A stretch of 53,714 nt of DNA, from assembly GCA_002361655.1 (NCBI GenBank), contig DETM01000043.1:75781-129494 (forward strand). Reading direction: 5' to 3'. The DNA comes from Prevotella sp. UBA3288. Lineage in GTDB: Bacteria; Bacteroidota; Bacteroidia; Bacteroidales; Bacteroidaceae. The notes beneath the pieces were generated by a model, which had not been told where the DNA came from, did no database searches, and was given only the letters and a program-made list of their open reading frames with translations. The translations under genes and the position numbers were made by a program. Positions 34,248 through 41,360 of this stretch are shown here, in pieces (position 1 is the stretch's first letter; every line of letters starts with the position of its first letter).

Positions 34248-36182
34248 ATGAGAAGATTTGCATTTTGGTTGATGGTCATGATGGCTGCATCTTTCATCAC
34301 GGCTTGCCAACAGGAAGGGAAGCGTGCATCGACGGGGGGCGGCACCATCGACAGTAGCGACTATTATCTGGAGTTGGCCGATAAGGGCGTGGAGTACTAC
34401 AGGGCTTACAATGTCGATTCGTTTGCGGATTGCAACAACCGCATCCACCAATACCTGATACGCAACGAACAGCGGCAGGACGAGAAATATCTGCAACTGA
34501 AGGCCCACTGGCTGACGGCCGAGGGCGTCTTTCATTCGGCCCTGCTGGGCATGCCCGACTCTGGCATCGTCTATACCGACAGTGCTATCCGGCTGATGGA
34601 ACGGCTGCAGATGGACCCTGAACTGCGCGTCATCACGATGCAGAATAAAGGCAACTTCTACTCGCAGACAGGCCAGTTCGACCTCAGTGCCGATGCCTAC
34701 TTGAGAGCGATGGCGGTGGCTGACTCGTTCCATACCAGCGAGGACAGCCGTATCGCCATCAATCTGGGCATTGCTACGGTATATACCTTCATGGGCGACT
34801 TCACCAGCAGCGGGAAATGGTGGTCCAAGAGCCGGGAACTGTTACCGGAGATGACGAAGCCCGACCAGTTTATATATTATAATAATGTGGGCAACGACTA
34901 TTACCTGCAGGGCAGGTATCGTGAGGCGCTGCCCTGTTTTGAAAAGGCGGCATCGCTGGTGAAGGATGATCCGGACAAGTCATGGGACTACTATACGGCC
35001 CGTGCCAATATCGCAGAGATACTGATCAACCTGAAGGAGGCAGAGCAGGCACAGCCCATCCTGCATGAAGCAGACAGTTTCTTCCGCAAGATAGACTCCG
35101 GTATTCTGCTCTACTACACCCGCACCTCGGAGATAGAACTGGCCACGCTGGAGGGACGCCATGCGGATGCCACACAGATGGTCAGAGAGAGCAAGACGCC
35201 TGAAGGCATGATTCCTGCCGCCGTGGTGATGAGGCTGAAGGCAGAAGAGCAGGCTTGGCGTGAGGCCGGCAACATCAGTGAGGCCTACAAAGCGCATCAG
35301 ACTTTCCATCGGCTGAACGACTCCATCCAGTCGCAGAATCTGAAGATGCAGATGAACGCACGAATGATGGAATACGAGCACGACAAGCGGTTGCTGGAGC
35401 AACAGCAACAGATAGAGCGCAGCGAGATGAACGGACGCATGGCATGGGCACTCTTTGTTGTGGCGCTGCTGACCGCCGGGCTGCTGCTGGTTCTCTATCA
35501 GTGGTACCGTCGCCGTGGTTGCATGAAGGAACTCGAACTCCGTCAACAGTTGATAGAAACCCGGCTCGGCAATGCCCGCAACCGACTGTCGCCCCACTTC
35601 ATCTACAACGCCCTGAACCACGAGATGCTGTCGCAGATGGAGGGCCGGCCCGTCGACTTCAACGCTTTGACGCAACTGCTGCGCAGAGGGCTGGCGATGG
35701 CCGATACATTGATAACGTCACTACGCGATGAACTGGCCTTTGTCGATTATTATGCCGCCATCGAGGGCCAACAGTTGGGTCCCGACTTCAGATACAGCAA
35801 ACACATTGACGAGGGCATAGACACTGGCCAGGTGTCTCTGCCTGCCATGACCATCCAGATCTTTGTGGAGAACGCCATCAAGCACGGGCTACGGCCGATG
35901 AAACCGGAAAAAGGGGAGATGCGCCAACTGGCGATTCACGTCAGCAGACAAGGACAGGCCACGCTGGTAGAGGTGACGGACAATGGACAGGGACTGAAAA
36001 ACGGACCTATGAGTCAGGCACAGACCGGCATGAAGGTGGTGCGCCAAACCATCCAGATGCTGAACGAGGGGAATCATGAGAAGATAGACTTTGGAGTTAC
36101 TGACCTTGCCCAGGAAGGCAGGAGGGGATGCCGTTCATGGATACTGCTGCCCGACCATTTCGACTATCACGTAGGGAAATGA
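34248..36182 (+). CDS. LytS-type sensor histidine kinase with lipoprotein-like signal and TPR sensor
   Basis: 644 residues. The start at 34248 follows an AGGGAAAA ribosome site; earlier in-frame codons lie across the promoter. The N-terminus (MRRFAFWLMVMMAASFITAC) ends in a lipobox-like FITAC. Residues ~35-390 are TPR-like helices, expected in the periplasm. A short coiled coil (MMEYEHDKRLLEQQQQIERS) and one membrane segment (about 398-420) follow. The kinase domain has the LytS-type H box NRLSPHFIYNALNH (His450), N box FVENAIKHGL and G box VTDNGQGLKNG. The LytTR regulator encoded 155 nt downstream is the obvious partner. Confidence 0.9.
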   Translation: MRRFAFWLMVMMAASFITACQQEGKRASTGGGTIDSSDYYLELADKGVEYYRAYNVDSFADCNNRIHQYLIRNEQRQDEKYLQLKAHWLTAEGVFHSALLGMPDSGIVYTDSAIRLMERLQMDPELRVITMQNKGNFYSQTGQFDLSADAYLRAMAVADSFHTSEDSRIAINLGIATVYTFMGDFTSSGKWWSKSRELLPEMTKPDQFIYYNNVGNDYYLQGRYREALPCFEKAASLVKDDPDKSWDYYTARANIAEILINLKEAEQAQPILHEADSFFRKIDSGILLYYTRTSEIELATLEGRHADATQMVRESKTPEGMIPAAVVMRLKAEEQAWREAGNISEAYKAHQTFHRLNDSIQSQNLKMQMNARMMEYEHDKRLLEQQQQIERSEMNGRMAWALFVVALLTAGLLLVLYQWYRRRGCMKELELRQQLIETRLGNARNRLSPHFIYNALNHEMLSQMEGRPVDFNALTQLLRRGLAMADTLITSLRDELAFVDYYAAIEGQQLGPDFRYSKHIDEGIDTGQVSLPAMTIQIFVENAIKHGLRPMKPEKGEMRQLAIHVSRQGQATLVEVTDNGQGLKNGPMSQAQTGMKVVRQTIQMLNEGNHEKIDFGVTDLAQEGRRGCRSWILLPDHFDYHVGK

Positions 36183-36311
36183 CCATTTTTTGTGATAAGA
36201 CGCAGAAAATATATATCAAAAGAACTTTTCCTGCTGACAAAAGGCCCGGAAGTCCCTGTGTGCGCTGACATCTTTTATAGGGGAAATAGAGGTTTTTCGC
36301 TTTTTTATTCG

Positions 36312-36319
36312 TACATTTG
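36312..36319 (+). promoter_or_regulatory. -7 box of the LytTR regulator gene
   Basis: TACATTTGC preceded by TTTTTTATTCG, 18 nt before the ATG at 36338. The regulator therefore has its own promoter apart from the kinase. Confidence 0.7.
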
Positions 36320-36337
36320 CACAAAACAACGTGATTC

Positions 36338-37096
36338 ATGTATAAGCAGAAACTAGTCAGCGCCTATATCATTGACGATAGTCAGGAGGCCATCGAAGTA
36401 TTGGCACGCATGCTGGAAAAGAATTTCTCCGTTGAGGTGGTGGGCAAAGCCACGGATGCTGAAACGGCAGTCACTGAGGTCATTGACAAAGAACCTGACA
36501 TCATATTCGTAGACATAGAACTGCCATCGATGTCGGGCCTTGACTTCTGTACGCTGATCAGGAGCGAGGTGAAGCCGGAAACCAAAGTCGTGTTCTACAC
36601 AGGCCACCAGAAATACCTGCTGGACGCTATTCGCAGAGAGGCCTTCGACTTTCTGATGAAACCGGCCACCGAACAGGAACTGAGTCAGATCATGACACGC
36701 TACTACGAAAACAAGTTGTCCGGCATTCCGCAGACGACACCACGTGTCAACCAGCATCTGCCGATCATCCTGGTGGTGAATGCGAAAAGCGAACATCTCA
36801 CCATGCACCTCGACGACATCGCCTACTTCCGATATAACAAGGACAGAAAGTTGTGGGAGGTGATGTGCACCGACCAGAACTGCTACATACTGCGACATCG
36901 CACCACTGCCGATGTCATACTCAACTACTCTCCGGACTTCATACAGATACACAAAAGTTTCATCGTCAATATCAACTGCATCAAAATGATACAGGACAAC
37001 ACCTGCATCCTGGCTGAACCGCTGGAGAAAATAAAAGAACTGAAAATCAGCAAGAACTACCGTCCGCAATTGATGGCGGCCTTTTATTCGTTGTAA
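36338..37096 (+). CDS. LytTR-family response regulator
   Basis: 252 residues. The receiver domain (about 5-120) has the acidic pair in YIIDDSQEA, the phosphorylated Asp59 in IIFVDIELPSMSG and the conserved lysine in FDFLMKPA. The LytTR DNA-binding domain (about 145-250) shows LDDIAYFRYNKDRKLWEVMC, ILRHRTTADVILN and FIQIHKSFIVNINCIKMIQ. LytTR proteins bind imperfect direct repeats and often control surface and secreted products. It follows the TPR histidine kinase and is probably its cognate partner; target genes are not evident from the window. Confidence 0.92.
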   Translation: MYKQKLVSAYIIDDSQEAIEVLARMLEKNFSVEVVGKATDAETAVTEVIDKEPDIIFVDIELPSMSGLDFCTLIRSEVKPETKVVFYTGHQKYLLDAIRREAFDFLMKPATEQELSQIMTRYYENKLSGIPQTTPRVNQHLPIILVVNAKSEHLTMHLDDIAYFRYNKDRKLWEVMCTDQNCYILRHRTTADVILNYSPDFIQIHKSFIVNINCIKMIQDNTCILAEPLEKIKELKISKNYRPQLMAAFYSL

Positions 37097-37122
37097 ATGA
37101 TGAATAATTGAAAATAATTTCG

Positions 37123-37130
37123 TAACTTTG
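37123..37130 (+). promoter_or_regulatory. -7 box of the rbfA-permease unit
   Basis: TAACTTTGC preceded by ATAATTTCG, 21 nt before the rbfA ATG. Confidence 0.75.
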
Positions 37131-37151
37131 CCCCCACAAACTTACGATATT

Positions 37152-37487
37152 ATGCAAGAGACAAGACAGAATAAGATTGCACGCCTGCTGCAGAAGGAGT
37201 TGAGCGTGATCTTCCAGGAGCAGACACGCTCCATGCATGGCGTTTTGGTCAGCGTCACACGTACCAAAATATCGCCAGACATGAGCATCTGCACCGCCTA
37301 CCTGAGCATCTTCCCGTCAGAACGGGGCGAGGAACTGCTGCAGAACATCGAGAAGAACAACCAGCAGATTCGCTACACCCTGGGACAGCGAGTGCGCTAC
37401 CAACTGCGCATCATCCCCGAATTGCGCTTCTTCATCGACGACTCGCTCGACTATATCGACCGCATTGACGAACTGCTGAAAAAGTGA
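37152..37487 (+). CDS. rbfA: Ribosome-binding factor A
   Basis: 111 residues from the ATG at 37152 (MQETRQNKIARLLQKELSVI); a more upstream TTG lies at the transcription start and is unlikely. The KH-like fold of RbfA is recognisable from ARLLQKELSVIF, VLVSVTRTKISPDMSICTAYLSIF, IRYTLGQRVRYQLRIIPELRFFIDDSLDY and the closing RIDELLKK. RbfA helps 16S rRNA processing and 30S maturation, especially in the cold. The stop overlaps the GTG start of the next gene. Confidence 0.95.
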   Translation: MQETRQNKIARLLQKELSVIFQEQTRSMHGVLVSVTRTKISPDMSICTAYLSIFPSERGEELLQNIEKNNQQIRYTLGQRVRYQLRIIPELRFFIDDSLDYIDRIDELLKK

Positions 37488-38713
37488 ACTTCCCGTTCTA
37501 CATAGCCAGGCGTTACCTCTTTTCGAAAAAGTCGACCAACGTCATCAACATCATCAGTGCCATCTCGGTAGTCGGTGTGGCCGTGGCTGCCATGGCCCTG
37601 GTGGTGACGCTGAGCGTGTTCAACGGGTTCAGCGACCTGGTTGCCACGCTATTTACGGCTTTCGACCCACAGATCGAGATAATGCCTGTCCAAGGGAAGA
37701 CAGCCCCTGCCGACGACCCGATACTGACGGAGATCAAGGCGCTGCCCGAGGTGGCCGTCGCCACAGAGTGTGTGGAAGACCAGGCACTGGCCGTCTATGA
37801 CGGTCGTCAGGCGATGGTAACCATTAAGGGTGTCGACGACAATTTCGACCAACTGACTCACATCCGGGACATCCTCTGGGGAACGGGTTCCTTCGAACTG
37901 CATGCCGCCGACCTGAACTACGGCATACTGGGCATCCGGCTCGCCGAACAACTGGGCACCGGCGCGCACTTCGACTCGCCCATACAAATCTATGCGCCAC
38001 GGCGCGAAGGACAGTTGGACATGAGCGACCCCAGCGACGGCTTCATCCAGGATGAACTCTATTCGCCTAATGTCGTCTTCGAGGTGATGCAGGCCAAGTA
38101 CGACCGCAACTACATCCTGACCGGCATCGGCTTCGCGCGCCGCATCTTCTTCCGACAGGGCGAGATTTCGGCCCTCGAACTGCGACTGCAACCGGGCGTC
38201 GACTTCGAAAAGACGAAGGAACATATCAAGACGCTCTGTGGCGACCGCTATCGTGTGCTCGACCGCTACGAACAGCAGGACGACACCTTCCGCATCATGA
38301 AGATAGAGAAACTGATAGCCTACATCTTCCTGACCTTTATCCTGATGGTTGCCTGTTTCAACATCATCGGGTCGCTGTCGATGCTCATCATCGACAAGAA
38401 AGACGATGTGGTGACGCTGCGTAACCTGGGGGCTACCGACACACAGATCACGCGGATCTTCCTGTTCGAAGGGCGGCTGATTGCTGTCATCGGTGCCGCC
38501 ATCGGTATCGCGCTCGGCCTGCTGCTCTGCTGGCTGCAGCAGACCTTTGGTATCATCTCGCTGGGCAGCAGCGAGGGGGCATTCATCATTAATGCCTATC
38601 CCGTCAGCGTTCACCCTTGGGACATCGTGCTCATTCTGGTCACCGTGCTGGCCGTCGGCTTTATGGCAGTATGGTATCCCGTACGCTACTTCTCACGACG
38701 GTTGCTGCAATGA
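37484..38713 (+). CDS. LolC/LolE-like ABC transporter permease (FtsX superfamily)
   Basis: 409 residues. The start is a GTG at 37484 that overlaps the rbfA TGA by 4 nt. The first segment (FPFYIARRYLFSKKSTNVIN, then an Ile/Val-rich membrane helix) and three C-terminal membrane helices (about 278-405) frame a large periplasmic domain, the LolC/E layout. These permeases extract lipoproteins from the inner membrane with LolD, or are FtsX-like. No ATPase gene is adjacent; in Bacteroidota the lolD gene is usually elsewhere. The order rbfA-permease is common in this phylum. The stop lies at the junction of two tandem 15-bp units. Confidence 0.88.
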   Translation: MNFPFYIARRYLFSKKSTNVINIISAISVVGVAVAAMALVVTLSVFNGFSDLVATLFTAFDPQIEIMPVQGKTAPADDPILTEIKALPEVAVATECVEDQALAVYDGRQAMVTIKGVDDNFDQLTHIRDILWGTGSFELHAADLNYGILGIRLAEQLGTGAHFDSPIQIYAPRREGQLDMSDPSDGFIQDELYSPNVVFEVMQAKYDRNYILTGIGFARRIFFRQGEISALELRLQPGVDFEKTKEHIKTLCGDRYRVLDRYEQQDDTFRIMKIEKLIAYIFLTFILMVACFNIIGSLSMLIIDKKDDVVTLRNLGATDTQITRIFLFEGRLIAVIGAAIGIALGLLLCWLQQTFGIISLGSSEGAFIINAYPVSVHPWDIVLILVTVLAVGFMAVWYPVRYFSRRLLQ

Positions 38714-38726
38714 CGGCTGCTGCAAA
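38697..38726 (+). repeat. Tandem 15-bp repeat over the permease stop codon
   Basis: GACGGTTGCTGCAAT is followed directly by GACGGCTGCTGCAAA (13 of 15 bases equal). The TGA stop (38711-38713) is formed at the join. A GCAAnAAAAGCCT motif also recurs at about 38722 and 38752, in front of the convergent murI stop. Confidence 0.75.
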
Positions 38727-38762
38727 AAAGCCTACAGGAATAATTCTGCCGCAATAAAAGCC

Positions 38763-39602
38763 TTACGACAAGGTGATGTTTTCCACTTCTACAGGCTCGT
38801 TGAGAAACACCTGAGCCTGTTCCTTGAATTTTTCCGGGTTCTCGGTGGTGAGATAGTGCACCCCACCACCCTTCGTGCACTGCCGCTCTATCTGCGGGTG
38901 TCGCTCGAAATAGTGCTGCAGGCTTTCTGCTACATACTCGCCTTGCGAGACGATGCGGATGCCACGGGGGATGTATTTATGAATCTTAGGCAGCAACAAC
39001 GGATAGTGGGTGCAGCCTAAGATGACGGTGTCGATGCAAGGGTCGAGGCGCAGCAACTGGTCGATACGCTTCTTGACGAAGTAGTCGGCTCCGGGCGAGT
39101 CGGCTTCGTTGTATTCCACAAGGGGCACCCAAAACGGACAGGCGACACCGGTGACCTGAATGTCTGGGAAGAGTTTGTGGATTTCAAGATTGTAGGACTC
39201 GCTCCTGATGGTGCCCTCAGTGGCAAAGATACCTACATGGCGGGAATGGGTGAGCGAACCGATTACCTCTGCCGTAGGACGGATGACGCCCAGCACACGG
39301 CGCTGCGGGTCGAGTTGCGGCAGGTCGTGCTGCTGGATAGTACGCAGTGCCTTGGCCGAGGCGGTGTTGCACCCCAGCACGACGAGGTGGCAGCCCATCT
39401 CGAAGAGGCGGGTGACGGCCTGGCGCGTAAACTCGTAGACCACATCGAACGACCGTGCACCATAGGGTGCACGGGCATTATCGCCCAAGTAGAGGTAGTC
39501 GTACTCGGGCAGCAACTGCCGGATGCCATGCAGGATGGTCAGTCCACCATAGCCGCTGTCGAAGATGCCTATCGGTCCGGGCGATGTGGGTAACGCGCTC
39601 AT
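38763..39602 (-). CDS. murI: Glutamate racemase
   Basis: 279 residues. The N-terminal motif GIFDSGYGGLTIL and the two catalytic cysteines, Cys78 in VLGCNTASA and the second in VILGCTHYPLL, identify MurI, which makes D-glutamate for peptidoglycan. A mid-protein segment TVILGC...LLLPKIHKYIPRGIRI is normal for the family. It is the last gene of the outer-membrane assembly operon; its ATG lies in the second half of a 13-bp tandem duplication that also contains the preceding stop, so it is likely translated by coupling. Confidence 0.96.
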   Translation of the reverse strand: MSALPTSPGPIGIFDSGYGGLTILHGIRQLLPEYDYLYLGDNARAPYGARSFDVVYEFTRQAVTRLFEMGCHLVVLGCNTASAKALRTIQQHDLPQLDPQRRVLGVIRPTAEVIGSLTHSRHVGIFATEGTIRSESYNLEIHKLFPDIQVTGVACPFWVPLVEYNEADSPGADYFVKKRIDQLLRLDPCIDTVILGCTHYPLLLPKIHKYIPRGIRIVSQGEYVAESLQHYFERHPQIERQCTKGGGVHYLTTENPEKFKEQAQVFLNEPVEVENITLS

Positions 39603-39623
39603 CTCAGAACATTATCTCAGGAC
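39598..39623 (-). repeat. 13-bp tandem duplication joining ompH stop and murI start
   Basis: On the minus strand GTCCTGAGATAAT (with the TAA stop) is followed by GTTCTGAGATGAG (with the murI ATG). Ten of 13 bases agree. Confidence 0.65.
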
Positions 39624-40145
39624 ATTCAGAACAGCGGTGACAGCCTCAGTCACATCGACGCCCATGGCGGGGCTGATGAAGGGACAGGCATTAGCATCGG
39701 TATTCAGCACCAATGCCAGACCCTGCTGGGCGGCCACCCGGGCTATGGCAGCATCAAGGCGCTGGCGGAGGGGAGCCATGGCCTCGCGTTCGGCCTTCTG
39801 CAGGTCGTCCAGGCCCTGCTTCTTGAAGGCGATGTTGCGCTGCAGCAGTTCCTGCAGTTCGGTCTGCCGCTTGAGCAGAATGGTGCGGGGGAAGTCTCGC
39901 TGTCCTTCCAGGAAGGCCTCATACTTCTGGTTGAACTCATCCTCGACGCGCTGCATCTCTGCCTCATAGGCGGAGCGCAGGGCGGCCATGTTCGCCTGTA
40001 CGATGGCATAGTCGGCCATTCTGACCAGTGCCGAGTCGTAACTCAGATAGCCGAAGCGTATCTGCTGAGAATGGTCCTCCTCCTGTGCCACGACGGGCAC
40101 AGCGAGAAAGACCATAATCAATAGTGCGAGTAGTTTCTTCGTCAT
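39612..40145 (-). CDS. Skp/OmpH-family periplasmic chaperone, paralogue 1
   Basis: 177 residues with a signal peptide (ending VPVVAQ). The OmpH shape is present: an N-terminal strand IRFGYLSYDSALV, a long coiled-coil arm (about 55-145, QANMAALRSAYEAEMQRVED onward) and a C-terminal strand LALVLNTDANACPFIS. Skp trimers hold unfolded outer-membrane proteins between SecYEG and BamA. It is the most diverged of the three copies here. The gap to the preceding paralogue is 1 nt. Confidence 0.9.
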   Translation of the reverse strand: MTKKLLALLIMVFLAVPVVAQEEDHSQQIRFGYLSYDSALVRMADYAIVQANMAALRSAYEAEMQRVEDEFNQKYEAFLEGQRDFPRTILLKRQTELQELLQRNIAFKKQGLDDLQKAEREAMAPLRQRLDAAIARVAAQQGLALVLNTDANACPFISPAMGVDVTEAVTAVLNVLR

Positions 40146-40146
40146 A

Positions 40147-40650
40147 TCACTTCAGTCCGAGTTTTCCCTTCACCTGTGTCGTCACATCGGTAGAGAGCGT
40201 GGTGCTGATGTAAGGGATGCCGGCACCCATCTCCATGATGTAGGTATAGCCACCCTCCTGGCCCACGGCCTTGATGGCATCGAGCACCTTGGTGGTGATG
40301 GCCTGCATCTTCTCCTGCTGAGCCTTGGCCAGGGCCTGCTGGTTGTCCTGGTAGGTCTGCTGGATGGTCTGATAGAGTTGCTGCAGTTCCTTTTCGCGAC
40401 GATCTTTCACGTTGTCGGGCAGAGTGGCTGACTCTTTCTCGAAGGCTTCGCCTTTCTTCTGCAGTTCTTCCTGCATCGACTTCAGGTCAGCCTCGTACTG
40501 CTGGGTGAGTTTCTCAATCTCGGTACGGGCAGTGGCGAACTCAGGCATGGCCTGGATGATCTCCTGGGTGTTCACGTGACCGAATTTCTGTGCGGAAGCA
40601 GTGGTGAAACTGCAGAGAGCGCAAATAGCGCAAATAATAAACTTTTTCAT
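40147..40650 (-). CDS. Skp/OmpH-family periplasmic chaperone, paralogue 2
   Basis: 167 residues with a signal peptide (ending TTASAQ). KFGHVNTQEIIQAMPEF is the classic OmpH opening. The arm (KLTQQYEADLKSMQEELQKK, then a Gln/Lys-rich helix) and the end YTYIMEMGAGIPYIS follow. Bacteroidota usually have at least two skp genes after bamA; the order here is bamA, paralogue 3, paralogue 2, paralogue 1. Confidence 0.92.
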   Translation of the reverse strand: MKKFIICAICALCSFTTASAQKFGHVNTQEIIQAMPEFATARTEIEKLTQQYEADLKSMQEELQKKGEAFEKESATLPDNVKDRREKELQQLYQTIQQTYQDNQQALAKAQQEKMQAITTKVLDAIKAVGQEGGYTYIMEMGAGIPYISTTLSTDVTTQVKGKLGLK

Positions 40651-40694
40651 TGTTGTTGGTTGTTTTTTATTTTTTTATTTCGATATTTCGAGGT

Positions 40695-40709
40695 TTCTCA
40701 ATTCTCAAT
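40695..40709 (-). repeat. TTGAGAA heptads over the stop of ompH paralogue 3
   Basis: On the minus strand TATTGAGAATTGAGA contains the TGA stop at 40707-40705. Confidence 0.6.
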
Positions 40710-41265
40710 AAGCGTATCCCAGTTTACGGAGCACCTCGTCGCTGATATCAATCTTCGGCGAGCCGAAGATGATGCCGGTATCGCTGGCACGGTCGAGCAC
40801 CAACTGGTAGCCACGCAGGTCGGCCACATCCTTCACGGCGTTGTACACCTCGTCCTGAATGGGCGTCATCAGTGCGGTACGCTTCTTGAAGAGTTCGCCC
40901 TCGGGCCCGAAGTATTTACGCTTCAGTTCGCTGGCCTGCTTCTCTTTCTCCATAATGGCATCCTGCTTGGCCTTTTTCTGTTCCTTGGAGAGGAACACTA
41001 CCTCGTTCTGATAGTTCTTATACATTGTCTGTGCCTCGGTGGTCAGCGCGTCGACCTCGGCCTGCCACTTCTTCGACACCTGCGACAACTGCTCGTTGGC
41101 ACGTTCGTAGGCCGGAATGTTCTTGAAGACATAGTCCATGTCGATCAGCGCGAACTTCTGCGCCCTTGCAGGGCTAAATGATAATGCACAGATAATCAAT
41201 GACAAACACATCACCATCATCTGTCTGCTGCCCATCAAGACGTTAATCATTTTCTTTATATTCAT
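40705..41265 (-). CDS. Skp/OmpH-family periplasmic chaperone, paralogue 3 (first after bamA)
   Basis: 186 residues with a long signal sequence (MNIKKMINVLMGSRQMMVMC to FSPARAQ). KFALIDMDYVFKNIPAYE, a coiled-coil arm with YKNYQNEVVFLSKEQKKAK and the end YQLVLDRASDTGIIFGSP are the OmpH signature. A good ribosome site AGGAGAAG precedes the ATG. The region between bamA and this gene carries two sets of ATGATAA-type heptads. The stop is within a TTGAGAA heptad. Confidence 0.92.
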   Translation of the reverse strand: MNIKKMINVLMGSRQMMVMCLSLIICALSFSPARAQKFALIDMDYVFKNIPAYERANEQLSQVSKKWQAEVDALTTEAQTMYKNYQNEVVFLSKEQKKAKQDAIMEKEKQASELKRKYFGPEGELFKKRTALMTPIQDEVYNAVKDVADLRGYQLVLDRASDTGIIFGSPKIDISDEVLRKLGYAY

Positions 41266-41276
41266 TTTCTTCTCCT

Positions 41277-41330
41277 TTTATTATTTATTATTTATCATTC
41301 AGGCCTTCGCCTGCTATCATTTATCATTTA
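41277..41330 (-). repeat. ATGATAA-type heptads between bamA and ompH
   Basis: Two clusters: ATGATAAATAATAAATAAT on the minus strand at 41277-41300, and AAATGATAAATGATA at 41315-41330. A GGC-GAAGGCC block lies between, similar to the block ahead of the array at 44071-44103. Confidence 0.7.
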
Positions 41331-41360
41331 GAGCATCGCCCGCCTTACGGCATTGTCCGC

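Noticed and set aside
37649..38614. Open frame of 321 codons on the minus strand
   Set aside because: Antisense to the LolC/E-like permease; the composition looks like a reverse-frame artefact.
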